In this document: positions 21,923 through 32,244 of the stretch, one piece after another
Layout: each line of letters opens with the position of its first letter
How positions within the stretch are numbered: the first letter of the stretch is position 1
Notes under the pieces: model-generated
Databases searched by the model: none
What the model was told of the DNA's origin: nothing
Seen by the model: only the letters and a program-made list of their open reading frames with translations
DNA from: Takakia lepidozioides
Lineage: Eukaryota; Streptophyta; Takakiopsida; Takakiales; Takakiaceae
DNA length: 64,000 nt
Direction of reading: 5' to 3'
NCBI GenBank assembly: GCA_030704615.1
Contig: CM060733.1
Coordinates: forward strand, 10,168,001-10,232,000
Translations under genes and position numbers: made by a program

Positions 21923-24900
21923 ATGGAAGAGAGACACACAATATGGTTATATGGGTGCCAGACAGAATGTTCTGAGGCCTGCATACCGTGGGATAGAGTT
22001 GATGACTTTCTCCTTGGAGAGGAGAGTTTGGTGGACTACTCCACTCAGTTTTGGGTGAATGTCCATACTAAAGTGCAACCCGGCATGCTAAAAGAGCCGA
22101 GAGCCAGCAGTTCTCTGAACAAGTGTGCACCATCCTCATCGTCCTTTTATAGTCTGATTGCATGTCTGTTGTCATTTTTCGTACCCACATACTGTGATTT
22201 CATGCTTCCAGAAGTCGATGGATATCCATTGTGATTTTTATGTCCAGGTATCAATGCTGCTACGGTCCAGATGACAAGCGCACCAACAATGCGATAGTGG
22301 AGGATCCCAAACTGAAACGTGGAGGACCTCTTGTAGGTGCTGGAACATCTCACCCTTACCCTCATAAAGGCCCAAGGAGAAATAAGTCGGAATATGGAGA
22401 GTCTTACAAGCGTGGTTGCCAGTGTTGTTTCAAGGTCCAGCAATGCTATCTCGCCCCCGACATTTGTGTCCTCACGTACTACAACAATATGGAGCATACA
22501 GACGCGAAAGGGAACGTCTGTCATGGGAAGTCCATTGAGTTCAGGAACACTCGCCACGCCTATGCACCACACATTAGCGAGGAATTGAAAGCATGGGTCA
22601 TGGAGTGTCTGTGCCAAGGCATGTCAGTCGCCCAAATCATGATGGAACATAAAGAGCACGTCATGAACAACACCGGGTTAGGGGATGCATGGACACGAGA
22701 CGATTTTTTGCTGAAGCAGGATGTGTGCAACCTGGCCGAGAAACGGGCGTGGCAAACGTTCAAAAAACATGCCAACGATGCGGAGAGTGTCCGCATGTGA
22801 AAAGACCAGAACCCAAAATCGGTCTTCTTCTATCAAGAGGAAAAATTGGCGCCAACATTCAAGCACTATGATGGCGACTTAACATTCACAATCGGCATAC
22901 AGACTGAGTGGCAGAAGAAGCGAATGTTTCAATTAGGCCATGCCCGTATCGTTGCATGCGATGCAACCTTCGGGACAAATCACCACAAGGTACTCTTCAT
23001 CCCTTTCACAATTTATCCACTTGCAGAAGTAGTGGATGTACGCACACTGGCAGCATCTGACATTCTGCATTTGAACAGTTCCCATTGTACATGTTGATGG
23101 TCTTCGACGAGTGGCTTAACGGTATACCAGTTGCGTACATCATATGCGCACGTGAGCGGACAACAGACCTGTGCCATGGATAACAGCCTTGCGGGACTCT
23201 CTCCTCGCAGAAATGCCGGACTGGCGACCCAATGCCTTCATTGTGGACGATGTCGACGCCGAAATAAACGCCATTACATAAGTTTCACGTACCCTCCTGT
23301 ACACTCGCGTGCAAGTCCGTTGCCTGCGTCCATTGTCTGTCTCTTCGGCAAGTCCCCTGCCATACAACGCAGTCCTAGCTGCAAGTCCGGCCCATTCATT
23401 TCTGCAAGTCTGCTGGCAAACCAGTCCGCTGATAATGTCCTCTAGCAAAGTCCATTGGAAGACTTACTTGCGCAAGTATGCTGCAAGGACAGTCTGCTCA
23501 GGTGTGCTGCCAGCAAAGTCTAGGTAAGTTTGCTGCCGGTCTCCTAAGGGCACGTCCGCAGGCAGGCCAGTCCATCGGAGGGGACTGTTCACAAGCAGTC
23601 CGTTGCAAGGCTCATGTGCGCCAGTCTGTTGCGACCTCAAACTGGTTCAGCAAGCCCGCTGGCAGGCGGGTTCGCCGGAGGGGACTGTTCGCAAGCAGTC
23701 CGCTGCAAGACTCACATGCGCCAGTCTGCTGCGACCTCAGTCTGGTCGAGCAAGTCCGCTCGCAGGTGAGTCTGCCGGAGGGGACTGCTCGCAAGCAGTC
23801 CGCTGCAAGACTCACGTGCGCCAGTCTACTACAACCTTACTCTGGTCCGCTGGCAGGCGAGTCCGCCGGAGGGGACTGTTCGGAAGTCTGCTGGCAACCC
23901 AGTTCACTCGGGATGCCCTCTGGCCAAGTCCGTTGCAAAACTCACCTACGTAAGTCTGCTGCGAGGTCAGCGTGGTCAGGTCTGCTGGCGGTGTCGTGAG
24001 GGCAACACTCATGGCAGGTCAGAGTGGGCGAGTCCGTTGCCTGAATCTGTTTGGAACAAACGGGCAGACCGGTCAACCAGAGAGTCTACTGGGTTGGTGC
24101 CCAAGTCCACCGGCGAAGTCCTCTTTGAAGTCTCTCATGTGGGCATGTGTACTTTGCGTAGAGTGGATTGGCTCATATGGGAACTCACAGGCCGTGTGCT
24201 AACACACTACTGGTATGCAATTCACCTGAAGACGCATGGATTCATAAGGAATGACAAACATGATAAGTACATGTCCAGTTCAGTGCTTGCGGCACGCGAT
24301 ATCCCAGCTTGCAATGTCACTCTTCCGTTCCATCCTGGGCAACCAGCCTATGTTCTAAGCACCAATCACCCAAACACAATTTATATTGCTTACAACCCCG
24401 GATGCGAATGGGCTTTTTGCACTTGCCCATGGGCAATGAAGGGCAATTTGTGCAAGCATCAAGTTCGAGTCATGAAGTTGCTTCATCCACACTTGCAGGA
24501 TGGACTCATAGTGCACGCTTGTGGCACGGCGCTGGGAACCATTCATGGAGGATTGCATAATGTGTTTAGGGTTCATGCAAGTGTCGGCGACAAAGAGGGT
24601 TTGGGAAATGCAACAGAGGGCCCTTCCACAGATGACTTCCCCTATGATGCGGAGCCTGTCCTCGTACCATCCTCCATGGATGAAGAATTTGCAGACATAC
24701 TTCGCATTGTTGGGGACGACAAATACCTGGAGAAACATGTGTTGTCTTCTCTTCGTATCTATAAGGGGCAGCTTGTTGATATTCTCGCCAAGAATGCTGC
24801 AGGAATGTTGCACCCTGCAGCAGCAAAGAGCTTCCGTCAATGACAATGACAATATGTCGCTGAAAAGGAAACGGGATTTCGTTGAGGCATGGAAAATGCG

Positions 24901-25009
24901 ACCCAGGGTCTTACGCAAAACAGGGAAGAGGGTTGGTGCCCCAACACCTGCAACACACATATACTCCACAATCCGGAGGATCGCAGACCGTATACCAGTT
25001 GTAAAGTAG
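21923..25009 (+). pseudogene. MURA-type MULE transposase (broken)
   Basis: Catalyses cut-and-paste transposition in intact relatives. N-terminal exon about 21923-22125 (WDRVDDFLLGEESLVDYSTQ), with an acceptor just before 22245. A GCM/WRKY-like zinc region follows (RGCQCCFKVQQCYLAPDICV, CHGKSIEF). An in-frame TGA at 22798 is followed by the same frame continuing: SVFFYQEE, then ACDATFGTNHHKVLFIPFT with the first catalytic Asp (about 22957), then VFDEWLNGIPVAYIICARE. After a one-base frame break comes AFIVDDVDAEINAI with the second Asp. About 0.8 kb of repeat-filled DNA, probably an intron with a damaged donor, precedes the C-terminal exon (24100-24843). That exon has a SWIM finger, AFCTCPWAMKGNLCKHQVRV (C-X-C...C-X-H). 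The tail continues in another frame to 25009. At least one stop and two frame breaks make it non-functional. Confidence 0.85.
23581..23960 (+). repeat. About 100-bp tandem repeat in the transposase intron
   Basis: The anchor CGGAGGGGACTG recurs, with GGGACTG at 23581, 23681, 23781 and 23872 (periods 100, 100 and 91). Each unit contains AAGCAGTCCG and CGCCAGTCT. Units carry the AGTCYGCTG theme found across the MULE. Confidence 0.9.
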
Positions 25010-25076
25010 AGTAGGAAATGTAGGAAATGGTACAGTATCATTCTCCCGATGAAATAAAATTTTGGCGGTACGATTG

Positions 25077-26048
25077 TGTTAGAGGACTGTCTGGGACTTA
25101 GACACTTATACGGGATCTGTAGGGTACCCTTAATTTTTGCACAGACTGAGACCAACAGGAGCCTTAGGGGTGACAGCAGCGCACTTTAGAAGGGGGTTAC
25201 ACAGCCCGTCACAGCCAACACAGCCCGTCACAACTTCACACAGCCTGACACAGCCCATCACAGCCAACACAGCCTGTCACAGCCGACACAGCCACACAGC
25301 CAGTCACAGCCCGACACAGCCAAACACAGTCGCACAGCCCGACACAGCCGGTCACAACCCGTCACAGTTTCACACAGCCAGTCACAGCTTGACACAGCTG
25401 TCACGACCATAGGGAAAGGATAGCAGGACAGGGAACGACTGTGGGGAACAACACCTGCGAAGGGAACATGTTAGTTCACGGACGACGGTTAGTGAGGGAA
25501 GCGGTTAAGAACAACGGGTAGGAAGATAAAACGGGGAGCAAGGACTGAAGGGGAGCACTTGACGGGGAGCACTTCTTGGTCATGCATGAGAGGGGATCGG
25601 GCGGAGAGCAAGAACGGAAGCAAAGATGGAGAGCACGGTGAAGGAGGAGAGATGATTAGTAGATGCTTGTTATATGCAAAGCTGTAGTGATATTGTAGAG
25701 CAGATTAGAGACACAATGGCTTCGGCCTGATACGTGATAAATCATAATCTGATACTTATACGATACAATCACAATGTGTAGAGAGATCTGAGTGAAGCTG
25801 TGGAATGAATAGATGAGTTGATGGAATCCGATAGATTGATGAAGCAAACTGATACTTAATTATCAATAGTAAGGTAGCTAACATGAATGCGGAAATGAAA
25901 ACAAATAGGAAACACCCCCATGATACACTAGCTGTAGGTCATGACTGATTGTTCTGAGCGGGCTGAGTACTTAGAGATTTCCAACTCTTCTATCTTGGAG
26001 TTTCCGCCTCGGATAGCGAAGGGATGGGTGAGTAAAAGCCGCGCGACA
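25077..26048 (+). repeat. 5' LTR
   Basis: 972 bp, TGTTAGAGG...GCGCGACA. It carries a CACAGCC-type array (25197-25400). It aligns along its length with 19326-20278, and its second part with 30686-31347. Confidence 0.95.
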
Positions 26049-26050
26049 TT

Positions 26051-26068
26051 TGGCGACCATACTGGGGA
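26051..26068 (+). other. Primer-binding site
   Basis: TGGCGACCATACTGGGGA starts two bases after the LTR. It resembles the tRNA-complementary primer sites of Athila/Tat/Ogre elements (TGGCGAC...GGGGA). The exact tRNA (possibly Arg type) was not established. Confidence 0.75.
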
Positions 26069-26636
26069 ACTGAGTCATGAACAACCAGATGTGACAGGCA
26101 TCTGGTGGGATCATGGTGGTTGGACCATTAAAGAATTTGAAGTGAATCAAATTCCCTGTGGAACGAAGGAAGAAAGATTGTCCAAACAATTCTTTCAAAG
26201 GTTCTTGGAATTGCCAGACGGTTGTAAAGAAAATATTCTTAAGCGAGTGCATGATGCTGATCCGGAATGGGGTCTGGAGAAAGGAGTGATAAAGATTTAT
26301 CAGGTAGCCTGTAGAGGAAGAGCACGGTGGTTACCAACATTGGTTTATGTGATAGCATTGCTATCCATTAAGCGAGTAGAGTTTGAAGGCTTGGAGGAAA
26401 GAAAGGTGAATGTTTATACTCATATGCATGAAGAGCTTGTACTGGTAAAGAATTGGATTCCAAAGGATATTTTGTGGATCAAACTCACACCAAGAACAGC
26501 TTTTCAGACTTGTTTGCCATATGGTTATATGGTAACGGAGACTTCAAGTATAACCAAGGGTGCATTGAAGCTTGAAAGAAACCCAGGCATATACGAGAGA
26601 TATTACAGAAGAGAGTTTTGGTTATTGCCACATTAA
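26069..26636 (+). CDS. First ORF of the element, about 190 codons, unknown
   Basis: An open frame runs from within the LTR to 26636. Readable segments are WDHGGWTIKEFEVNQIPCG, QFFQRFLELPDGCKENILKR and RARWLPTLVYVIALLSIKRV. There is no Met near the start, so the natural initiation codon may be lost or the frame entered by another route. It lies where gag capsid, or the extra 5' ORF of Ogre-type elements, would be. I cannot see a canonical Retrotrans_gag motif. It is probably a gag-like or element-specific protein. Confidence 0.5.
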
Positions 26637-26658
26637 AAAGAAATGAAAGACATGGGAC

Positions 26659-27809
26659 ATGAGTGATGAAAGAGAAGATAGACGCCAGAGATATTCAGTA
26701 AAAAGAGAAAGCTATCTGAAAGCTAATTATCCATATCTTTGGGAGAGAGGAATAGACATAGGGGAATCATCTGGACCTCTCACACCATTAAGATCAAAGA
26801 GTACATCACCCATACCGGAAGAACTAGAGTTGGATGCCACTCCTTCTGTTTCTTTGCAAGAAAGATTAAGGGAATTGGTACGAGAAGAAGATCAATCACG
26901 AGGTGAAAGATCTGAGGTACATCCCTGGATAAAAGATTTGACAGAAATCTTTGATAAGAGTTGGCATGGAACACCAAAAGCAGGAACTCCAGTTTCTGAA
27001 GCGGAAGGTGAAGAAGGAGGAGAGGATGTGGCAGAGCCAACGGAGAGTTCAGACTCTCCAACACCATTACAGTTGAGTTACATGAGTGAAGAAGAAACCC
27101 AAGGACAGAACTTGGAGGATGAAAACAGGGAGAAGAAATTGGAAGAGTATGAAGAAGTAGACCCAACAGCTAAGGTTGAGACTACAACCAGGACATCCCA
27201 ACCCGTTGGACCTGGATCAAGTGGAGCACTTGGATCACAGGCCAACAAAGGTGTCGGCTCAGGGGGATCAGGCGGGCGGCCTGGATCTGGCTCTGGGGTG
27301 ACAGGGAGTGTGGGAAGTAGTGCAACTAAAGCTGGGAATACTGTGAATATCGTGGGGCCAGTAGCAGGGAGTGCTCAAGGGCCACCACTTGGTGGAAGAT
27401 CCACCACAAAAACAACAGGTCCAGAAGAACCAGCACCAGCAACGGTGAGGAAGATGATGATAATGAAGATGGCAGTGATATGCCTGAAGATGAAGAGACT
27501 TGGAAAGATGAGAAGGAACTGCACAAGGAAGTGGCAGATACCATAATGGAAATGCAGAAGAGTATTGATATTCCTGTGGCAGATTCCTCTGATTCTGATG
27601 AAGAAGAAGAAGGGAGTGAGGATGAAAGGAAGAAAGAAGATGCAGGCATGCAAAGTAATGAAGAGACTTTGGCTGAAGTAATATGCCAGACCAAAGCAGA
27701 GATTACCATTGGACAGCTATTGGTTGTGGCTCCTTATTGTAGGCACAAGCTGTATCAAGCAATCAATCGAATTGCCCAGGAGACAGGAAACACAGACCTG
27801 AACAGCTAG
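26659..27809 (+). pseudogene. Acidic/Gly-Ser-rich gag-like ORF leading to protease
   Basis: Frame 26659-27546 (295 codons) begins with a charged segment (YLKANYPYLWERGIDIGE), then acidic stretches, then a Gly/Ser-rich linker. The overlapping frame 27480-27809 holds DSSDSDEEEEGSEDERKKE and then EITIGQLLVVAPYCRHKL, the segment that commonly precedes the protease in this branch. The two frames overlap, so a frameshift near 27460 splits the natural protein. No CCHC finger is visible. Confidence 0.6.
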
Positions 27810-29655
27810 GTGACCAGTTATAATGTGAAGCGGGAAGGGCGAGAAACAGTCATGGACTTTGATGATTATATGCCAGTAATCCAATTGAGAATTGGAAGCA
27901 CAGAACTAACTGATGTACTGATAGATGGAGGTTCTGGAGTAAATATCATGACAGACCAATTAAGAAAGAAGCTTGGTCTAAGTAACATGAAACCAGCCCC
28001 ATTTACAGTAACAATGGCAGATCAAAGAAGTGTACAGCCATTGGGATTAATAAGAGGAGTTAAGATACAGATACAGAAAATGATCTTTATGATCACAGTA
28101 ACTGTGTTGAAGATGGATGAAGTCATGGAGGCTTACTCCTTATTATTGGGACGTCTGTGGCTGAAACAGGCCAGGGTATTCCATGACTGGAATTCCGAGT
28201 TACTAACCGTGCATAATGGGATACACGAGATACAAATTACCACAAAGAAATCTAGTAGATTACCTGCTACGAGAAGACCTCGAGGAGTCAGAGAGTATGA
28301 CTCGAAAGGAGGACTGGATGAGGAGCAGGAAGCTACCCTATTTGATGCACACCCAGAGTGGGAGCAGGTTGTAGAGATGCGGCTGGAAAGCGAAAGTTTT
28401 TTTAAGAGGTATCTGCTGTGGTGTAGTGACAGCAACACCAACTGAAGAGGAAACCAGCAGTTACCCATCACATTTCTATGAAGAAAGAGAAGGAGAAATG
28501 GAAATCCTAGAGGAACCAGCCACTGTGAGCTTACAGGATGAAGTGGTGACTGGTTGGACAATCTCAGCTGATGAGCAGGTGAGGGAAGTGAATGTGGGAC
28601 CTAAAGAGGAACCGAGGATGGTGAAAGTAGGAGCTGATTTGGAGCCGGAATTCTTTGAAGAAGCTAAAAGCTTGTTCATCAAATACAGAGATGTATTTGC
28701 TTGGAGCTATGAGGATCTAAAAGGGATACCACCTGAAGTCTGTCAGCATAAGATTGAACTGGAACCAGGGTCAGTACCAATCAAGCAGGCGAGGTACAGA
28801 ATGAATCCCAACTACGCACAGAAGGTTGGAGAAGAGATTAAGAATTTGGCTGAGGCTAAGTTTATATACCCAATAGAGTATACAACTTGGTTGTCACCCA
28901 TTGTTATAGTTCCCAAGAAGAATGGTAAACTAAGAGTATGTGTGAACTACAAGAAGCTGAATGCTTGTACGAAGAAAGATCATTTCCCTTTGCCATTCAC
29001 TGACGCAGTATTGGACACTGTGGCAGGCCATGAGATGTACTCATTCATGGATGGTTTCAGTGGTTATAATCAAGTGCAAGTGGCAGAAGAAGATCAAGGA
29101 AAGACAGCTTTCATCACAGACTGGGGTGCTTATGCATACAAAGTCATGCCCTTTGGACTTTGTAATGCACCAGCAACCTTTCAGAGAGTAATAAGTGAAT
29201 CTTTTCATGAGTATCTGGATGATTTCATGCATGTGTTCTTGGATGATTTCAGTGTGTACAGCTCTAAGAATGAGCACTTGCATAAATTGAAGTTATGTCT
29301 GGCCAGATGCAGGATGAGAGGTCTGGGCTTGAATCTAGAGAAGTGTACTTTCTATGTGAACTCAGGGGTGCTTCTGGGACACATTGTGTGTAAGAAGGGA
29401 CTTCTTATGGATCCCAGGAAGACAGAGTCCATTAAAGCCTCTCCACCACCAGTGAATGTTAAGAGTTTAAGGAGATTCCTTGGGCAAACCAGTTATTACA
29501 GAAGATTTGTCAAAAGGTATGCACAAATAGCAGCACCATTGAGTAAGCTTCTCAAGAAAGATGCAGTGTTTGCCTGGACAGCTGAATGTCAACAGGCGTT
29601 TGAGGAACTTACACTGTCAGTAACAACTACACCTGTGCTGATTAACCCTCACTAG
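27810..29655 (+). pseudogene. pol: aspartic protease and reverse transcriptase
   Basis: Protease: VLIDGGSGVNIMTDQLRKKL, where D-G-G replaces the usual D-S/T-G, and SLLLGRLWLKQARVFHDW. A frame change near 28443 leads to RT: KFIYPIEYTTWLSPIVIVPK, VNYKKLNACTKKDHFPLP, YSFMDGFSGYNQVQVAEED, MPFGLCNAPATFQRV and HVFLDDFSVYSSKNEHL with both catalytic Asp of the FLDD box. Then come RRFLGQTSYYRRFVKRYAQI and AFEELTLSVTTTPVLINPH. The frame ends in TAG at 29653, where the sister copy has TGG, so this is a recent nonsense change. Confidence 0.9.
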
Positions 29656-30686
29656 CATATAGTATTTCATGTTCACTGCGATGCATCAGGAGAAGCGTTG
29701 GGAGCGGTGTTAGCCCAGAATGTTACAGGAAATATAGATTCACTTGTGTACTATGCTAGTAGGTTGATGAACAGTGCTGAAAGGAACTATAGCACAACTG
29801 AAAGAGAAGCACTGGCAATGATTTATGCAGTCAAGAAATTTAGGCATTACCTATTGGGAAGAAAGTTTATGTTTTATGTGGATCATCAGGCTCTAATATA
29901 TCTGGTGAACAAACCTTTGATAAGTGGAAGGATAGTGAGGTGGTTAATAATCTTGCATGAGTTTGAGTTCGAGGTTATTTACAAGCCTGGCCGTTTGCAT
30001 CTTGTAGCGGATCATTTGTCACGACTAACAACAGGAGAGGCCGCCACAGGAGTGGACGATCAGTTACCTGATGCGAGTTTATTTATAATGGAGGTGCAAG
30101 GAAGTGCAGATGAATGGTTAGATTGGCAGTGGTCAATCAGATACTACCTTACTCATGGTCAATGCCCACCTAGTTATGGTAAGGAGGAGAGGAAGAGAAT
30201 CGCTATCAAAGCTTTACCTTATACTATGGTAGGAAGCAGAATGTATAAGCTAGGACCTGATGGAGTACTAAAACGATGCTTGTACCACCATGAAGTAAAT
30301 AAAGTTTTGGAGGAAGTTCATAAAGGAGTGGCTGGAGGTCATTTTGGAGAAGAGACTACCAGTAGGAAGATGCTACTCGCAGGTTACTGGTGGCCTACTT
30401 TGTTCAAAGATGTACACGAGTATTGTCAGAGTTGTGATGAATGTCAGAGGCTAGGACCTTTGCAGAGATCTGGAAGGATGGCCTTGCATCCTACAATGCC
30501 TACGGAACCATTTCAGAAATGGGGACTAGACTTTGTTGGACCGATTAACCCACCAGCCAAGAATACATGGAACAGGTACATAATTACAGCCACTGATTAT
30601 ACTACGAAGTGGGTGGAAGCTAAAGCTTTGAGGGACAACACAGCCAAGTCCACAGCACGGTATGAGAACATACTTACACGATTTGG
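29656..30686 (+). pseudogene. pol: RNase H and truncated integrase
   Basis: RNase [55 protein letters not shown] and [12 protein letters not shown]. Integrase: H2C2 finger with [13 protein letters not shown] and [12 protein letters not shown], then [14 protein letters not shown] (first D of DDE). At about 30686 the coding sequence is fused to LTR sequence, removing the second D and the E. The junction shows at most 2-3 bp of shared sequence (GC/GCC), so it may be a microhomology deletion. Confidence 0.92.
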
Positions 30687-31347
30687 CCAGTCACAGCTTG
30701 ACACAACTGTCACGACCATAGGGAAAGGATAGCAGGACAGGGAACGACTGTGGGGAACAACACCTGCGAAGGGAACATGTTAGTTCACGGACGACGGTTA
30801 GTGAGGGAAGCGGTTAAGAACAACGGGTAGGAAGATAAAACGGGGAGCAAGGACTGAAGGGGAGCACTTGACGGGGAGCACTTCTTGGTCATGCATGAGA
30901 GGGGATCGGGCGGAGAGCAAGAACGGAAGCAAAGATGGAGAGCACGGTGAAGGAGGAGAGATGATTAGTAGATGCTTGTTATATGCAAAGTTGTAGTGAT
31001 ATTGTAGAGCAGATTAGAGACACAATGGCTTCGGCCTGATACGTGATAAATCATAATCTGATACTTATATGATACAATCACAATGTGTAGAGAGATCTGA
31101 GTGAAGCTGTGGAATGAATGGATGAGTTGATGGAATCCGATAGATTGATGAAGCAAACTGATACTTAATTATCAATAGTAAGGTAGCTAACATGAATGCG
31201 GAAATGAAAACAAATAGGAAACACCCCCATGATACACTAGCTGTAGGTCATGACTGATTGTTCTGAGCGGGCTGAGTACTTAGAGATTTCCAACTCTTCT
31301 ATCTTGGAGTTTCAGCGAAGGGATGGGTGAGTAAAAGCCGCGCAACA
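30686..31347 (+). repeat. Truncated 3' LTR
   Basis: Corresponds to about 25385-26048 of the 5' LTR. It shows a few substitutions and a 10-bp deletion near its end, where CCGCCTCGGATAGCG became CAGCG. It ends CGCAACA and is followed by GATTG. Confidence 0.93.
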
Positions 31348-31359
31348 GATTGCATGTGC

Positions 31360-32240
31360 ACCAGACTTCCAGCCTGTCTGCCAACCAGCCTGGTAAACCA
31401 GTCTTCTGGCGTCTGAACCAGTATGCTCAACCAGTCTTCTGGTGTCTGAACCAGTCTGTTGTACCATACTGGGACTCAGTCTTCGAACAGTTTGCTGTGC
31501 CAGCCTTCTCCTCAACAAACCAATCTCCCGGTTCTGAACGTGCCTGCACTTGGCTGACCAGTGAGCCTCATGCGGTTTGCCCATCAGACTGGCCATTCTC
31601 AGTACGGTGGACTCTCACTTACTCTACTGACCAGACTTGGTATACTACTAGCCAATGCCATCCGCATGTACTCTACCACTCCGGTGACTCTCGACATTCT
31701 GCTCACCAGTGCAGACTCATGGTTCCCAATCGCATCTGCCAGTCTGCCGGACTGGTCCCAACTCCTCAATCTGTCGGACTCTCGTCAGTCTGGCGACATT
31801 GCACTCTGTCTGCTCACAAGCCTAGGCATACCCTCTTCCCGTACTTTGGCAGTCTGCTGACTCTCGGCTGTTTGCTGACCAGTGGACTCCCTTGGTATGT
31901 TAAACAAAATGATTGTGTGTGCAGGGGTAAGTCCACTTAACAACATGCAGTGAATTGGTCACAAGTCTACAACGACTATTCCACACTGCACTCATATGCG
32001 ACCAATAGGATGTGTATGCAAAGTCATATTTTATTTCGTTGCAAATGCTCAAAAGCATGCTTACATGACAAATGCGTCCTATGGTGCACCTCTAATCTCG
32101 GGCCCAGATGGATATCTATGAGGATGTTGTTTTCTCAGCAGCGGTCAAACCAGTCAAGATGTACTTAAGACACTACATCTGTTGGCCAAGTGCAAACTTG
32201 AACGTAAACCAGTGTTTCGTGAAAGGTACTCCTCTCTCTG
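31360..32240. other. MULE-internal non-coding DNA, AGTC-motif rich
   Basis: Between the retroelement and the Ulp1-like gene. To about 31900 it has many CCAGTCTTCTGG/CCAGTCTGNTG units. After that it is ordinary sequence, with no gene seen. Confidence 0.6.
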
Positions 32241-32244
32241 CCCT

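Larger units (their letters stand above)
25077..31347 (+). mobile_element. Young Athila/Tat-like Ty3/gypsy element inserted in the MULE
   Basis: 5' LTR 25077-26048, PBS at 26051, gag-like and pol ORFs to 30686, then a truncated 3' LTR to 31347. The 5-bp target duplication GATTG is present at 25072-25076 and 31348-31352, proving a single insertion. The 3' part of integrase, the extra 3' ORFs, the PPT and about the first 310 bp of the 3' LTR are deleted at one junction (about 30686). The two LTR copies differ at only a few positions by eye, so insertion is recent relative to the sister at 11-20 kb. Confidence 0.95.

Noticed and set aside
11067-31347. Endogenous pararetrovirus (caulimovirus) origin for the pol sequences
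   Set aside because: The integrase with H2C2 and DDE residues, LTRs, target duplication, PBS and PPT identify LTR retrotransposons.
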